Positions 17,612 through 29,529 are shown, numbered from the stretch's first letter. The stretch: 48,139 nucleotides of DNA from Simkaniaceae bacterium (GCA_030064985.1 JASJDV010000007.1:1-48139); one strand, 5' to 3'. Numbers and translations: made by a program. Notes: generated by a model not told the origin, from the sequence alone.

Positions 17612-17640
17612 ACTATACACGTACGAGGAATTTTTGACAA
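17612..17640 (-). promoter_or_regulatory. Probable promoter of rpmJ-rpsN
   Basis: On the minus strand TTGTCA and TATAGT are separated by exactly 17 bases. The expected start point is about 25 nt ahead of the rpmJ ATG. This is a good housekeeping-type match. The call rests on sequence only. Confidence 0.6.
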
Positions 17641-17729
17641 CCAATTTTTGTTTGCTTCCTTACGACAATAGCTTTAAATAAAGAAAAAACGCATTTTTGA
17701 ACGCATTACCTAGGAAAAACTTTTTCAAC

Positions 17730-17758
17730 TTGCTTTAATTACTTACACGCCCTATATT
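17730..17758 (+). promoter_or_regulatory. Probable promoter of rpmH-rnpA
   Basis: TTGCTT and TATATT are separated by 17 bases, placing transcription start about 30 nt ahead of the rpmH ATG. It is divergent from the rpmJ promoter. Confidence 0.5.
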
Positions 17759-17793
17759 GGTTAGCGTCTTATAAAATTAAATGTTGATGAGTC

Positions 17794-17928
17794 ATGAAAC
17801 GCACATACCAACCCAGTACACGCCGTCGTAAGAAAACACATGGTTTTCGCTCAAAAATGAAAACGGCTAGTGGAAGAAAACTCATAAATCGAAAGCGACG
17901 AAAAGGTCGGAAACATCTAGCAGCGTGA
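17794..17928 (+). CDS. rpmH: 50S ribosomal protein L34
   Basis: A 44-residue, Arg/Lys-rich L34 starting [20 protein letters not shown] and ending KHLAA. It lies immediately ahead of rnpA and overlaps it by 4 nt (GTGA). The rpmH-rnpA order is near universal in bacteria. Confidence 0.96.
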   Translation: MKRTYQPSTRRRKKTHGFRSKMKTASGRKLINRKRRKGRKHLAA

Positions 17929-18281
17929 GCTTTAAGCTTTCTCGATTTCAAAGACTCTCAAATAGGCACGACTTTCGAGCTGTTTATCAGGAGGGACGAA
18001 GATTTGTCGGAAAACGATTGGTTTTGTTTTACTTAACCGACTTTTTTTCTCGACCTAGACTTGGGATCACGATCACAAGAAAATGGGGAAAAGCCCATGA
18101 TCGAAACCGGTTTAAAAGAGTTGCTAGGGAGGCTTTTCGAAAACTTTATATTGTTCTTCCAAAGGGACTTATTATCAATATTCATCCCAAAGAGGGATAC
18201 CGGGATTTAAAACCTGAAGACATAGAAGCTGAACTGAAAAACCTAATCCTCTATATCAAGAAAAATTCAGAGGAACGTTAA
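17925..18281 (+). CDS. rnpA: Ribonuclease P protein component
   Basis: Protein subunit of RNase P, which trims tRNA 5' ends together with the M1 RNA. The RNR motif region [17 protein letters not shown] (about residues 56-72) and the F-x-R-x5[11 protein letters not shown] opening fit the family. The length of 118 is typical. The GTG start overlaps the rpmH stop. No yidC or yidD follows here; a yidD-like gene lies at 46 kb instead. Confidence 0.95.
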   Translation: MSFKLSRFQRLSNRHDFRAVYQEGRRFVGKRLVLFYLTDFFSRPRLGITITRKWGKAHDRNRFKRVAREAFRKLYIVLPKGLIINIHPKEGYRDLKPEDIEAELKNLILYIKKNSEER

Positions 18282-18330
18282 GCCAGATTTCCAAGGAATT
18301 TTTCTTGATATGGAGCATGAGTAACGATCT

Positions 18331-20301
18331 GTGGCAAAACTGAATCCGAATCAGCAAAAGGCAGTCACCACAACAGAGGGGCGCGTCCTAATTCTTGCTG
18401 GTGCAGGGAGCGGTAAAACCCGTGTCCTTGTCCACCGAATTGCTCATCTTATTCGGGAAAAAAACATTTCCCCCTCTTCAATCTTGGGACTGACGTTTAC
18501 AAACAAAGCTGCAACTGAAATGCGAGAACGCGTTGCCAAACTCGTTAGAGATCAAGAGGCTAAAGAAGTTTTTCTTTCTACTTTTCATAGCTTTTGTATG
18601 CAGATTCTTCGCAAAGAAATTCACCGCCTAGGCTTTACTCATAAATTTACACTTTATGATGAAAAAGATATGCGACGCCTGATTTTACAAGTTGCCTCTG
18701 AGATTTACGCAGGAGAAGACCCTTTATTAGAGCCCATTATCGCTGCTATTTCCTCCCTAAAAAGTAAGGGACTAAGGACAGAACAGCTTCCCAAAAATAG
18801 CGATCCCAAACAAGACGTGTTTATTAAAGAGATATATGAAGCGCTACGTATTGCGATGCGCGCTTATAACGCGCTTGATTTTGATAGTTTGTTAACTTTG
18901 ACAGTCGAGCTTTTTGAAGCATTTCCCGATGTTTTGGAAAAATATCAAGAGCGGTTCCGCTACATTATGATCGATGAGTATCAAGATACCAATCCCATTC
19001 AGTATCGCCTTGCCTTTCTTCTCTCAAAAAAATATGGAAATCTTTGTGTTGTTGGAGACGATGACCAATCGATTTATGCCTGGCGTGGAGCAGAAATTGA
19101 ACATATCCTTAGCTTTCCCGCAGAAGCAACAATCAAGCTGGAACAAAACTACCGCTCTACATCACATATCTTGAATGCAGCAAATGCTGTTATCCGCAAC
19201 AATGTTCACCGTCATGATAAGATTCTCCAAACCAATGCAAATGCCGGTAAAACGCTCGAGATTTTTAATGCCCCAACTGAACAAGATGAAGTCGATGCTG
19301 TGATCGAGCGTCTCTTGAAGCTTAAAGAAGAAAAGAATTATCGCTGGAAGGAAATAGCAATCCTCTATCGCTCCAATCATTTAGCCCGTGCTTTTGAACT
19401 TTCTTTAATGCAGACTGTATGGAGAGATGGGGGGCAATGGGCCCGAGGAATTCCCTATCAAGTCTTTGGTGGAATGGAGTTTTTTGAGAGAAGTGAAATC
19501 AAAGATCTGATGGCATATCTTCGTCTTATTTCAAACCCCAGAGATCAAAAAGCTCTCCTTCGGATCATCAACTATCCAAGAAGAGGAATTTCTGATAAAA
19601 CCCTTGATACGATTACCCAGTTTAACAGAAGAGAAAAACTTCCTCTTTTAAAGGTCATGAGAAAAATAGCTAAGGGTGGTCATCCAGAACTTACACTGAC
19701 TTCAAGGGGCTCTCAAGGGATTAAAAACTTCATGGCCTTATATGACGAAATGGTCCAGAAGTTTGACACTGTTTCACTGTCTGAAGGGCTTAAGTGGTTG
19801 ATTGAAAAGGTCAATTATAAGGATGCTATCTTCGCAGAAGTAAAAAGTGATAAGATGCGTGAACTCAAATGGGAAAATGTTCAAGCCTGTATTTCTGCCC
19901 TGCAAACTTATGAAAAAGGAGAAAAGACTTCCCTGCACGATTTTCTCTCTTCAACGATGCTCGATCATCGAAAGTACGACAAAAAGGATCGATTTAGGGA
20001 TGATCAATTGAATATAATGACTTTTCATAGCGCTAAGGGGCTAGAATTTCCAGCAGTCTTTCTGGTTGGATTAGAAGATCACTTAATCCCTCATAGGAAA
20101 AGCCAAACAAAAGAAGGTATTGAAGAGGAACGCCGACTTCTTTATGTTGCAATCACTCGAGCTATGGAAACACTTTGCTTGAGCATGTCTCGCAAAAGAT
20201 CCCATCATGGAAAAATGGTTCGTTGCAATCCTTCGCGCTTTTTGTTTGAGATTCCTAAGGATATTTTAAAGGTAACAGCTTGGAAATCATCCCAAAAATG
20301 A
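18331..20301 (+). CDS. UvrD/PcrA-type DNA helicase
   Basis: Superfamily 1A 3'-5' helicase acting in repair. Walker A GAGSGKT (residues 24-30), LTFTNKAATEM (motif Ia), IDEYQDTN (motif II), VGDDDQSIYAWRGA (motif III), QNYRST, TFHSAKGLEFPAVF (motif V) and LLYVAITRA (motif VI) are all visible. At 656 residues it lacks much of the usual C-terminal tail of PcrA/UvrD (about 720). The frame opens with GTG at 18331. A better ribosome binding site and an ATG lie 14 nt upstream in another frame. Confidence 0.93.
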   Translation: MAKLNPNQQKAVTTTEGRVLILAGAGSGKTRVLVHRIAHLIREKNISPSSILGLTFTNKAATEMRERVAKLVRDQEAKEVFLSTFHSFCMQILRKEIHRLGFTHKFTLYDEKDMRRLILQVASEIYAGEDPLLEPIIAAISSLKSKGLRTEQLPKNSDPKQDVFIKEIYEALRIAMRAYNALDFDSLLTLTVELFEAFPDVLEKYQERFRYIMIDEYQDTNPIQYRLAFLLSKKYGNLCVVGDDDQSIYAWRGAEIEHILSFPAEATIKLEQNYRSTSHILNAANAVIRNNVHRHDKILQTNANAGKTLEIFNAPTEQDEVDAVIERLLKLKEEKNYRWKEIAILYRSNHLARAFELSLMQTVWRDGGQWARGIPYQVFGGMEFFERSEIKDLMAYLRLISNPRDQKALLRIINYPRRGISDKTLDTITQFNRREKLPLLKVMRKIAKGGHPELTLTSRGSQGIKNFMALYDEMVQKFDTVSLSEGLKWLIEKVNYKDAIFAEVKSDKMRELKWENVQACISALQTYEKGEKTSLHDFLSSTMLDHRKYDKKDRFRDDQLNIMTFHSAKGLEFPAVFLVGLEDHLIPHRKSQTKEGIEEERRLLYVAITRAMETLCLSMSRKRSHHGKMVRCNPSRFLFEIPKDILKVTAWKSSQK

Positions 20302-20436
20302 CTTTTCTTTCCTTTGGAAGAAACTTGCGCATGTTCTAAAGCTTTCTCATTTTGCTCTTGATCTATCATGGATAGGGTTACAAACATGAAAGGAAAAAGG
20401 CAACGGGATAAATAAGCAAAAGATGGGTCACGGAAG

Positions 20437-20473
20437 TAAAAGCAGCTTCTACCGAATAGGAGCTGCTTTTTTA
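20437..20473. terminator. Shared terminator of helicase gene and rpoC
   Basis: AAAAGCAGCTTCTA pairs with TAGGAGCTGCTTTT (one wobble pair) around a short loop and ends in a T tract on the plus strand. On the minus strand a T run also follows. It lies between the convergent helicase gene and rpoC. Confidence 0.85.
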
Positions 20474-20477
20474 TAGA

Positions 20478-23400
20478 TTAATAACTTGAGAAAGCAAAGT
20501 CGAGGATATCCTCTTCTTCGGTATCGACAAACTTCTTCACACGCTTCTTATAGTCATGAAAACCGGTTCCCCCAGGAATCATATGACCCATAATGAGGTT
20601 AGCTTTAAAGTCGAGAAGGTAATCTGTCTTTCCTTCACAAGCGGCATCGGCAAGAACACGTGTTGTTTCTTGGAATGACGCCGCTGAAACAAAAGACTCT
20701 GTTCCAAGCGAGGCTTTTGTAATCCCAAGTAAAACAGGAGCTGCTTGCGCGGGTTTCCCACCTTTTTCAACAACTTTTGCGTTTTGTTCGTGGAAAGTCT
20801 TTTTATCGATATTCTCTCCATAAAGGAATGTGGTATCACCAGGATCGGTCACACGGACTTTCTGGAGCATTTGACGAGCAATAATTTCAATGTGCTTGTC
20901 ATTAATGTCTACCCCTTGAAGGCGATAAACCTCTTGAACTTGATTCACAAGATACTTTTGAAGTTCACGCACACCACAAACATCTAGAATTTCTTGTGGA
21001 ACAACCAGACCCTCTGTCAGTTGCTGACCTTTGATCACCACATCTCCACGTTGAACAATCAGATGCTTTGTAAGAGGAATAAGGTGCTCTTCTTCCATTC
21101 CAGTATCTTCATCTTTAACAACAACAATCCGCTTACTTTTTTGAACACCTTTGAAGTCGACAATACCATCGAGTTTTGCAATTTCTGCAGCATCACGAGG
21201 ACGACGCGCCTCCACAAGCTCTGCAACACGCGGCAGGCCTCCAGTAATATCCTTTGTCTTAATCGCGCCGCGAGGAAGACGAGCTAAGATATCCCCGGCA
21301 TGCACTTTATCTCCTTCACTTACGGAAATAATCGCACCTGATGGAATAGCATACGTTCCAATAAGCTCTTCAAAGTCTTTATCAGCATAGATAACGACCT
21401 GAGGATGAAGTTCTCCTCGGTGCTGACGAACGATGAGTTCTGTCTGACCCGTTTGCTTATTGCTGTTTCTCGCCGTTGAAATCCCTTCTACGAGATCTTC
21501 ATATTTTACAAAACCAGGTTTTTCACAGATAATGGGGATGTTGTGCTGTTCCCAATATCCAATCCGGTCTCCCATCTTCACCTTTACACCGTCTTCAAGT
21601 GCTATTTGTGTACCTAGCTCAATATCAAAGGTTTGGAGAGGTTCAATCGATTTTGTTCCCAGGAGCTTTTTATACTCTTCAAGAACGCGCTCTTCATCAC
21701 GTACGACATGAAGGAACCCATTTTTATTGAGTGCTAAATGCATCCCTTCACTATTTTTTACAGTGCGAAGGCCGTCATAAACTAAAATTCCTTCATGCTC
21801 ACCAATAAGATCTGGGGTTGCATGAGCAGATGCAATGCCTCCTAAATGGAAGGTGCGCATTGTCAGCTGCGTTCCTGGTTCACCAATCGACTGTGCTGCA
21901 ATAATCCCTACAGCTTCACCCATAGCAACTTTTCGTCCATTTGCAAGATTCACACCATAACATTGAGAACAAACTCCACGTTTTGCTTCACATGTCAGGG
22001 TTGAGCGAATTTTAACAGATTCAATTCCAGCATCATCGATCGCTTCCGCTTGTGCACCGGTCAAAATGTCTCCGGCTTTGGCAAGAATCTTTGTTTGATC
22101 TCCTGGCATATAGATATCATCACAAACAGTTCGTCCATAAAGACGATCCTTAAGAGGGAGGAGCTCTTCTTGACATTGTTTAATGGCAGAGACCTCAATT
22201 CCATTCAAGGTTCCACAGTCTTGTTCCGTTGCAAGAACATCTTGAGCTACATCGACCAAACGGCGTGTTAAGTAGCCCGAGTCAGCTGTTTTAAGTGCGG
22301 TATCGGCAAGACCTTTTCGGGCGCCGTGAGAAGAAATGAAGAACTCGAGCACACTGAGACCTTCTCGGAAGTTCGCAGTAATCGGAGACTCAATGATTTC
22401 CCCTGATGGCTTCGCCATCAGTCCACGAAGTGCTCCAAGCTGTTTCACCTGAGATTTGTTACCTCTTGCTCCAGAATCCATCATTAAATACAGTGGATTG
22501 AGCATTGTTGCCTCTTCAGGTTTTGAAATCATCTTGAAAAGTTGGTTAGCTAAAATCTCTGAAATATCTGTCCAGATACTAATGATCTTCGAGTGACGCT
22601 CACCTTCTGTAATCACACCATCTTCATACTGTTTAATCACAACAGCCACTTTTTTCTGTGTATCCCGAATGATCTTTTGTTTATCAGCAGGGATTGCAAT
22701 ATCCTTTACACCCATTGAAAGGGCTGCTTTTGTTGCGTGAGAAAAACCAAGATTCTTGAGACAATCTAAAAATTTGACAGAGGCTTCGAGACCAGCTTTC
22801 TTATAGGTACTAAGGACAAGTTCCGACATTTTCTTCTTTCGAAGAGCATAGTTCTGGAATCCAAGTTCCTTAGGAACAATTGTATTGAAAACAACACGTC
22901 CAGGTGTTGTTTCAATCACTCCAGAGTCTAGTCGTAGCTTGATCTTTTCATGGGTATGCAAGCCTAACCCATAATCATCAAACCGTATATTTTCTTTGCC
23001 TTCTTCTGCAAACCAGTTATAGCTTCCTGAGCCGTAAAGAGCGTGAAGAACTTCCTGAGAAGAACCAAAAACTTTGGTTTGCTTTCCATGATCTTCAGGC
23101 GAATAAATCGGATCATGCATTAAGTAATAAAGACCTAGAATCATATCTTGTGATGGAACAGCAGCCGGTTTTCCTGAAGATGGCAGGAAAATATTATCAG
23201 GAGCCATCATCAGCAGTTTGGCTTCTAATTGGGATTCCACAGAAAGCGGGACGTGAACCGCCATTTGGTCACCATCAAAATCTGCGTTAAAGGCTGTGCA
23301 AACCAGTGGATGGATGCGAATCGCCTTACCTTCAATAAGAACAGGTTCGAAAGCTTGGATCCCTAATCTATGCAAAGTCGGCGCACGGTTTAAGAGAACA

Positions 23401-24647
23401 GGGTGCCCTTTAATAATCTCTTCAAGAACATCCCAAACTTCTGGGTCTGCTCGCTGAATCATTTTTTTAGCCGAACGGATCGTGTAAACAAGTCCTCGAC
23501 TTTTCAATCGTTTTATAATAAATGGTTCAAATAGTTCGAGAGCCATCTTTTTGGGAAGACCGCACTGATTAAATTTAAGTTCGGGACCGACAATGATCAC
23601 CGAACGCCCTGAATAGTCCACCCTTTTACCAAGAAGGTTTTGACGGAAACGTCCTTGCTTCCCTTTGAGCATTTCGGAGAGCGCTTTCAACGGGCGGTTT
23701 CCAGCACCCATTACAGGGTGCCCATGACGCCCATTATCAAAGAGGGCATCGACCGCCTCTTGAAGCATCCGTTTTTCATTGCGAATGATTACATCGGGAG
23801 TCTTAAGCTTTAAGATCGATTTTAGACGATTATTACGATTGATGACTCTCCTGTAAAGATCGTTCAAATCTGAAGTTGCAAACCTTCCACCATCTAATGG
23901 AACCAAAGGACGTAGATCCGGTGGAATCACAGGAATACATGAAATCACCATCCAGTCTGGATTGTTTGTTGAAGAAGCAAAGCTCTCAATAATTTTTAAT
24001 CGTTTGGCAAGTTTCATTCGAGCTTGCATTGAACGTGTTTTACGGAGCTTTTCTTTTAGCTCGGCTATCAATGTAATGAGGTCTTCTTTTTCAAGAAGCT
24101 CACGAACAGCATCTCCACCTATACTTGCCTTAAATGCATCCAGGCCCCACTTCTCTTGCGCTTCACGAATTTCGTGATCATTGAGAAGCTGCTTTTTTTC
24201 AAGAGTTGTACTGCCAGGATCGGTCACAACATATTCTTCATAGTAAATCACTCGTTCCAAATCTGAAACGGACATCCCGAGGATATTCCCGATACGAGAG
24301 GGCTGAGACTTAAAGAACCAAATGTGAACAACAGAAGTGGCAAGTTCAATATGAGCCATTCGCTCTCGTCGGACTTTTGAGAGGGTAACCTCTACACCAC
24401 AACGATCACAAATGATTCCTTTATGTTTAATCTTTTTATATTTTCCACAGGCACATTCCCAATCACGTGTGGGACCAAAAATCTTTTCACAAAAAAGCCC
24501 ACCTTTTTCAGGTTTGAACGTCCGGTAATTAATCGTCTCAGGTTTTTTGATCTCTCCTCGTGACCATTCGTTGCGCACGACATCGTCAGAAGCGATCTTG
24601 ATGGTTAGTTTATCAAATTGAGAATCATGAAATTCATCTTCTTGCAT
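20478..24647 (-). CDS. rpoC: DNA-directed RNA polymerase subunit beta'
   Basis: Largest catalytic subunit of RNA polymerase. The N-terminal zinc site is C65, C67, C80 and C83. The magnesium-binding [12 protein letters not shown] motif lies near residue 452. The second zinc region includes CSQCYGVNL. The 1389 residues are full length for a chlamydial type without the large lineage-specific inserts of some phyla. GGAGAAATTTC precedes the ATG. It lies 27 nt downstream of rpoB. Confidence 0.98.
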   Translation of the reverse strand: MQEDEFHDSQFDKLTIKIASDDVVRNEWSRGEIKKPETINYRTFKPEKGGLFCEKIFGPTRDWECACGKYKKIKHKGIICDRCGVEVTLSKVRRERMAHIELATSVVHIWFFKSQPSRIGNILGMSVSDLERVIYYEEYVVTDPGSTTLEKKQLLNDHEIREAQEKWGLDAFKASIGGDAVRELLEKEDLITLIAELKEKLRKTRSMQARMKLAKRLKIIESFASSTNNPDWMVISCIPVIPPDLRPLVPLDGGRFATSDLNDLYRRVINRNNRLKSILKLKTPDVIIRNEKRMLQEAVDALFDNGRHGHPVMGAGNRPLKALSEMLKGKQGRFRQNLLGKRVDYSGRSVIIVGPELKFNQCGLPKKMALELFEPFIIKRLKSRGLVYTIRSAKKMIQRADPEVWDVLEEIIKGHPVLLNRAPTLHRLGIQAFEPVLIEGKAIRIHPLVCTAFNADFDGDQMAVHVPLSVESQLEAKLLMMAPDNIFLPSSGKPAAVPSQDMILGLYYLMHDPIYSPEDHGKQTKVFGSSQEVLHALYGSGSYNWFAEEGKENIRFDDYGLGLHTHEKIKLRLDSGVIETTPGRVVFNTIVPKELGFQNYALRKKKMSELVLSTYKKAGLEASVKFLDCLKNLGFSHATKAALSMGVKDIAIPADKQKIIRDTQKKVAVVIKQYEDGVITEGERHSKIISIWTDISEILANQLFKMISKPEEATMLNPLYLMMDSGARGNKSQVKQLGALRGLMAKPSGEIIESPITANFREGLSVLEFFISSHGARKGLADTALKTADSGYLTRRLVDVAQDVLATEQDCGTLNGIEVSAIKQCQEELLPLKDRLYGRTVCDDIYMPGDQTKILAKAGDILTGAQAEAIDDAGIESVKIRSTLTCEAKRGVCSQCYGVNLANGRKVAMGEAVGIIAAQSIGEPGTQLTMRTFHLGGIASAHATPDLIGEHEGILVYDGLRTVKNSEGMHLALNKNGFLHVVRDEERVLEEYKKLLGTKSIEPLQTFDIELGTQIALEDGVKVKMGDRIGYWEQHNIPIICEKPGFVKYEDLVEGISTARNSNKQTGQTELIVRQHRGELHPQVVIYADKDFEELIGTYAIPSGAIISVSEGDKVHAGDILARLPRGAIKTKDITGGLPRVAELVEARRPRDAAEIAKLDGIVDFKGVQKSKRIVVVKDEDTGMEEEHLIPLTKHLIVQRGDVVIKGQQLTEGLVVPQEILDVCGVRELQKYLVNQVQEVYRLQGVDINDKHIEIIARQMLQKVRVTDPGDTTFLYGENIDKKTFHEQNAKVVEKGGKPAQAAPVLLGITKASLGTESFVSAASFQETTRVLADAACEGKTDYLLDFKANLIMGHMIPGGTGFHDYKKRVKKFVDTEEEDILDFAFSSY

Positions 24648-24674
24648 GAAATTTCTCCAGGGAGCTCCTTTAAA

Positions 24675-27600
24675 TTATAGTTCTTCAGCTGCGCTTTCTG
24701 CGCGGACATCAAGACATAAACCTTGCATCTCTTTCACGAGGACATTAAATGACTCAGGCGTCCCAGCTCTCAAGGTATTGTCTCCTTTCACAATCGATTC
24801 ATAAATATGGGTACGACCGGAAACATCATCTGATTTCACAGTGAGCATTTCTTGAAGGAGGTGGGCGGCACCATACGCTTCTAAAGCCCACACCTCCATC
24901 TCTCCAAATCGTTGACCACCAATCTGAGCTTTACCACCAAGAGGTTGCTGTGTGACAAGTGAATAAGGGCCAATCGCACGAGCGTGAATCTTATCGGCAA
25001 CAAGGTGAGAGAGTTTAAGCATGTAAATGTAACCCACAACGACGGGATTATCAAATCGCTCTCCGGTACGTCCATCATAGAGATAGCTTTTTCCTGTCTC
25101 AGAATAACCATGTTCCTTCATCATTTCCCAAATGCGGTCTTCTGGGAATCCTTCAAAGACAGGACTCTTTACATAAATGCCTGACTTCCTAGCTACAAGA
25201 CCTAAGTGAGTCTCAAGAAGCTGTCCCATATTCATCCGAGACGGAACCCCAAGAGGATTAAGGATAATTTCAATGGTTTGTCCATCTGGGAGATAAGGCA
25301 TATCAGCTTCTGGAACGATGTTAGAAACCACACCTTTGTTACCATGGCGCCCAGCCATTTTATCGCCCGCTTGGAGTTTACGCTTAGTTGCAATGTAAAC
25401 TTTCACCTGGCGAATCACACCTGGATCTAATTCTATGTCTCCTTTACGCATGTGCTCCACTTCTGATTTATGCTCTACATGAAGCTGTTTAATGGCAGTT
25501 TCATGCTCTGTTAGGATTTTTTTAAGCGCATCATAAGTATCATTTTGAGGCAGAATTAAATGATCAGGATTTTCTGACTCAAGCAGCTCGAGCATTTCCT
25601 GAGTAATTTTATCCCCTTTTTTGATGAGAACATCACCAGTCATGCGGTGCATGATGGACTCAGGAGCTTCGTCACCAAGAAAAAGGGCTCCAAGTTTTTC
25701 GTGGAATTGCATCAGGATATCTGTTTCTTTTTCTTTAAACTCAAGGTGTACATCTTTAATTCGCGTTGCTTCTTCAACAAGTTCGTCATCTGTTTTAGAA
25801 AGGCGATCGCGACGACTGAAGACTTTGACATCCATAACGACCCCTTCAGTTCCTGGAGGCGCTATAAGAGATGCATCTTTTACGTCTGCAGCTTTTTCAC
25901 CAAAGATTGCTCTTAAAAGCCTTTCTTCTGGCGACAGCTCGGTCTCTGACTTAGGGGTAATTTTCCCGACAAGAATATCGCCCGGTTTAACATCTGCTCC
26001 AACACGAATAATTCCATCTTCACCAAGATCAGCGAGAGCTTCCTCAGAAACATTTGGAATATCACGCGTTATTTCTTCTTTTCCAAGTTTTGTGTCTCGA
26101 GCTGTAAGCTCAAACTCTTCGAGGTAAACCGATGTATAGGCATCTTCTTTAATCAATTTTTCTGAGATGATGATCGCGTCTTCATAGTTGTAGCCACACC
26201 AAGGCATGAAGGCAACCAAGACATTCTTTCCAAGGGCTATTTCTCCTTTATCAGTTGCAGGACCATCAGCAATAACATCTCCTGCAATGATTTCAGCCCC
26301 AACAGTGCATAGAGGCGTCTGATTAATCAATGTTCCGGTATTTGATCGCATGAACTTTTTAAGAGTATAGGTCTTCTTATTCATCCGGTTTGCTTTAGGA
26401 GCAACAACAATTTTGTAACCATCCACATATTCAACTATGCCGTCTTCCTCAGCAAGCAAAACGGCTCCAGAATCACGCGCAGTGCGTCTTTCTAGCCCCG
26501 TTGCCACAAGAGGAGCATCAGTCTTAAGAAGAGGTACGGCTTGACGTTGCATATTCGATCCCATAAGAGCGCGGTTCGCATCATCATGCTCAAGGAAAGG
26601 AATCAATCCTGTGACAACAGAAACCAGTTGTTTAGAAGAAACATCCATATGAGTCACTTTTTCTGACTCAATTTTCAGAGGCTCTCCTCGGTAGCGGGCC
26701 CAAACAATGGGTTCATCGAACATGTGATGCTCATCAAGAACAGCTGAAGCTTGTGCAACCACACTTTTTTCTTCTTGATCAGCTGTCATGTATTCGATTT
26801 CTTCTGTTACGATCCCATCTCGAACAATCCGATAGGGAGTTTCAATGAAACCAAACTCATTAATCTTTGCAAAAGAGGAAAGAGAAGTAATTAAACCAAT
26901 GTTTGGTCCTTCTGGGGTTTCAATCGGACAGATTCTCCCATAATGACTTGAGTGAACATCGCGGACTTCAAAACCAGCGCGGTCTCTGTTCAAACCACCT
27001 GGTCCTAAGGAAGAAAGACGTCTTTTGTGCGTCAATTCAGCGATAGGGTTGGTCTGGTCCATAAATTGCGATAACTGGGAGCGGCCAAAGAAATCTTTAA
27101 GAACTCCAGCCAGACCTTTTGCTGAAACCAGTTTCCCAGGGGTTAGTGTATCCGAAGAAAAATCAAAGAGGTTCATTCTCTCTTTAATGATTTTCTGCAT
27201 ACGAGCAAGACCGATGCGGCATTGATTTTGAATCAATTCTCCAACTGAGCGAACGCGGCGATTGCCGAGGTGGTCGATATCATCGATGTAGGCACCTTCG
27301 CTGCCCTGTTTAAGCTTGATTAGATATTTAAGCGCATCGACAATATCCTCTTTTTTTAGTGTGACGACTTCGAGATCTTCATCAGTCGTTTCTCTTCCAA
27401 TCTTTCGGTTGAGTTTATAGCGACCTACACGCCCTAAATTATACCATTTTGGGTCAAAGAACAGGCGCATGATGGTTGAACGAGCATTTGAAAGCGTTGC
27501 GGGTTCACCAGGTCGAATTTTTCTGTAAAAATCTTTGAGCGCAGACTCGTACGAATCAGTGGGATCCTTTGCCAGCATTTTAATAATAGGACTCGTTTCG

Positions 27601-28442
27601 TCAGCATCTTCTGCTATACGCACTGCATTTATTCCTGCATCAAACATCCGCTTAAGCATTGCAGTCGTTAGTTTTTCAGAAGCTTTTCCAAAAATAACTC
27701 CCGTATTTTCATCTAATACGTCTTCGGCAAGAATTTTACCGACTAATTTGGGAAAGTCTTTGTCGGATTTGATTTTCACTCTGTAGGTATTAAAGAACTC
27801 TTCAATGATGTCTACATCGGAAGAGTACCCGAGTGTTCTGATAAACGATGTTGCGAGAACCTTGCGTCTACGTTTTTTCCGATCAACATAAACATAAATG
27901 AGGTCATTAATGTCGAAAGAGGCTTCGAGCCAGCTTCCACGATACGGAATGATGCGGAGAGAATATAAGACGTTTCCTTTTGAGTGTTTTTCTTGCTCAA
28001 ATGAAACGCCAGGAGAGCGATGAAGTTGCGAAACAATGACCCGCTCGGCTCCATTGATAACAAACGTACCGGGCTCAGTCATTTTGGGGATTGTTCCCAT
28101 GTAAACTTCTTCTTCCTTAATTCCAGTCTCATCGGTCAATCTAAATTTCGCCTTTAGGGTTACATTGTATGTAATCCCTCTACGAATACATTCATCTGGT
28201 GAATATTTAGGCGCACCTAGACTGTAAGATAGGTACTCTAGAACGGTTTTTTCGTCGTAAGATTTAATAGGAAAGATCTCTCTAAAAACTTCCTCCAGTC
28301 CCGTATTCTCACGCTCATGGGGTAGTTTATCTTCTTGGAAAAACTGACGGAAAGATTTAACCTGAATTTCTATTAAGTTTGGAAGATCGATAATTTCTTC
28401 TCGGCCTCTAAAACTCACCCTATTTGGGGGTCTTTTTAGCAT
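24675..28442 (-). CDS. rpoB: DNA-directed RNA polymerase subunit beta
   Basis: Second catalytic subunit of RNA polymerase. The rifampicin pocket reads [16 protein letters not shown] then [14 protein letters not shown], the drug-sensitive form at the positions equal to E. coli D516, H526 and S531. C-terminal motifs such as [12 protein letters not shown] and [22 protein letters not shown] are present. The 1255 residues are full length. It is separated from rplL by a 124-nt spacer that holds a hairpin. Confidence 0.98.
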   Translation of the reverse strand: MLKRPPNRVSFRGREEIIDLPNLIEIQVKSFRQFFQEDKLPHERENTGLEEVFREIFPIKSYDEKTVLEYLSYSLGAPKYSPDECIRRGITYNVTLKAKFRLTDETGIKEEEVYMGTIPKMTEPGTFVINGAERVIVSQLHRSPGVSFEQEKHSKGNVLYSLRIIPYRGSWLEASFDINDLIYVYVDRKKRRRKVLATSFIRTLGYSSDVDIIEEFFNTYRVKIKSDKDFPKLVGKILAEDVLDENTGVIFGKASEKLTTAMLKRMFDAGINAVRIAEDADETSPIIKMLAKDPTDSYESALKDFYRKIRPGEPATLSNARSTIMRLFFDPKWYNLGRVGRYKLNRKIGRETTDEDLEVVTLKKEDIVDALKYLIKLKQGSEGAYIDDIDHLGNRRVRSVGELIQNQCRIGLARMQKIIKERMNLFDFSSDTLTPGKLVSAKGLAGVLKDFFGRSQLSQFMDQTNPIAELTHKRRLSSLGPGGLNRDRAGFEVRDVHSSHYGRICPIETPEGPNIGLITSLSSFAKINEFGFIETPYRIVRDGIVTEEIEYMTADQEEKSVVAQASAVLDEHHMFDEPIVWARYRGEPLKIESEKVTHMDVSSKQLVSVVTGLIPFLEHDDANRALMGSNMQRQAVPLLKTDAPLVATGLERRTARDSGAVLLAEEDGIVEYVDGYKIVVAPKANRMNKKTYTLKKFMRSNTGTLINQTPLCTVGAEIIAGDVIADGPATDKGEIALGKNVLVAFMPWCGYNYEDAIIISEKLIKEDAYTSVYLEEFELTARDTKLGKEEITRDIPNVSEEALADLGEDGIIRVGADVKPGDILVGKITPKSETELSPEERLLRAIFGEKAADVKDASLIAPPGTEGVVMDVKVFSRRDRLSKTDDELVEEATRIKDVHLEFKEKETDILMQFHEKLGALFLGDEAPESIMHRMTGDVLIKKGDKITQEMLELLESENPDHLILPQNDTYDALKKILTEHETAIKQLHVEHKSEVEHMRKGDIELDPGVIRQVKVYIATKRKLQAGDKMAGRHGNKGVVSNIVPEADMPYLPDGQTIEIILNPLGVPSRMNMGQLLETHLGLVARKSGIYVKSPVFEGFPEDRIWEMMKEHGYSETGKSYLYDGRTGERFDNPVVVGYIYMLKLSHLVADKIHARAIGPYSLVTQQPLGGKAQIGGQRFGEMEVWALEAYGAAHLLQEMLTVKSDDVSGRTHIYESIVKGDNTLRAGTPESFNVLVKEMQGLCLDVRAESAAEEL

Positions 28443-28507
28443 GAAAATGCCTCCATGAAAGTTGTGGTACTTCGTGTTTATGATCGCATAGTGTTACATG
28501 AGCTAGA

Positions 28508-28534
28508 AGCAGAAACCTGCGCTAGATTTCTGCT
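28508..28534 (-). promoter_or_regulatory. Hairpin between rplL and rpoB
   Basis: AGCAGAAA and TTTCTGCT form an eight-base-pair stem with an 11-base loop in the only sizeable spacer of the ribosomal protein/polymerase run. There is no U tract behind it on the minus strand. In E. coli the equivalent spacer holds an attenuator and an RNase III site. The same role here is inferred from position. Confidence 0.4.
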
Positions 28535-28566
28535 ATTCATTTAAGGATTTTAGTTTAAAGCAGCTT

Positions 28567-28971
28567 TTAAACACCCTTAAGTGTAACCTTTGCACCTATA
28601 TCAGTAAGCTTTTTCTTGATATCTTCAGCCTCAACCTTGGGAGCACTTTCTTTAAGGACCTTCGGCGCTCCTTCAACAAGCTCTTTAGCTTCTTTAAGCC
28701 CCAATCCTGTCACTTCTCTAACAACTTTGATGACAGCAATTTTTTTATCAGCTGAAAATTCTTCAAGAGTGATTTGGAAATCTGTTGCTTCCTCAGCAGC
28801 GGCCTCTTTACCATCTGCACCTGCTGCAGGAGCCATCATTACAGGTCCACCTGTAGCGGCTTTTACATCCCATTTTTCTTCAAGAGCTTTCTTTAGCTTA
28901 GAAAGATCTAAAACTGAAAGTTCACTTAGCGTATCTACGAGCTTTTCCACGTTTTGTTCCTGTGTTGGCAC
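28567..28971 (-). CDS. rplL: 50S ribosomal protein L7/L12
   Basis: Stalk protein that recruits translation factors. The N-terminal dimerisation part (VEKLVDTLSELSVLDLSKL), an Ala-rich hinge and the C-terminal domain (KKIAVIKVVREVTGLGLKEAKELV) are clear. The open frame reaches 29034, but the GTG at 28971 with AAAGGGGA upstream gives 134 residues. It also starts 20 nt after rplJ ends instead of overlapping it. The start is inferred from this spacing and the ribosome binding site. Confidence 0.94.
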   Translation of the reverse strand: MPTQEQNVEKLVDTLSELSVLDLSKLKKALEEKWDVKAATGGPVMMAPAAGADGKEAAAEEATDFQITLEEFSADKKIAVIKVVREVTGLGLKEAKELVEGAPKVLKESAPKVEAEDIKKKLTDIGAKVTLKGV

Positions 28972-28991
28972 GGTTATATTCCCCTTTGCGT

Positions 28992-29516
28992 TTATTGTTC
29001 TGATTCTTTTTTCTGAACCTGTTGGTCCATACAACTGACAACTCCTGTCATTACACCTTCCATGACCGAAACAAGCCCTGAAAGTGGTGCTTCTAAAACT
29101 CCTAAGAATTCAGCTCTCATTTGCTCTTGGCTTGGCAATGCTGAAATCTCTTTTAAGTCATTAGGAGAGCACATCTTTCCTTCAAATTGCCCACCCAATA
29201 CATCGAGAAGTTTGTCATTTTCTTTCTTAAATTTATAAACTGCTTTTGTAGTAGCAATGGTATCCTTGCCTGAGTAGACAATACCAATATGCCCTTTAAG
29301 TATTTCTTTATCAATTTCAATGCCGGCTTCTTTTGCAGCCTTTAAGAACACTCTCTTCTTTACTATGCAAAAAAGGCCGCCACTATCAATGATTGACATT
29401 CGGAAGTCTGACGCAGTATTAGGGTCGATCCCTTGATAACTAGTGATTACAAAACCGTTCGGTTGATTAAGCTTGTCTTTAATCTCATCTAGGAGAAACT
29501 GTTTTTCTTTACGCAT
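28992..29516 (-). CDS. rplJ: 50S ribosomal protein L10
   Basis: Base of the L7/L12 stalk. The N-terminal rRNA-binding domain (MRKEKQFLLDEIKDKLNQ, with YQGIDPNTASDFR) and the long C-terminal helix that carries L12 dimers are recognisable. The length of 174 fits. It stands between rplA and rplL as in other bacteria. Confidence 0.95.
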   Translation of the reverse strand: MRKEKQFLLDEIKDKLNQPNGFVITSYQGIDPNTASDFRMSIIDSGGLFCIVKKRVFLKAAKEAGIEIDKEILKGHIGIVYSGKDTIATTKAVYKFKKENDKLLDVLGGQFEGKMCSPNDLKEISALPSQEQMRAEFLGVLEAPLSGLVSVMEGVMTGVVSCMDQQVQKKESEQ

Positions 29517-29529
29517 ATTTCTTTATTCC

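Noticed and set aside
25621-26127. 168-codon plus-strand frame opposite rpoB
   Set aside because: It is Ser/Arg-rich antisense shadow of rpoB, without a family motif or ribosome binding site.
28616-29038. 140-codon plus-strand frame opposite rplL
   Set aside because: Antisense shadow of the Ala-rich hinge and C-terminal domain of L7/L12.
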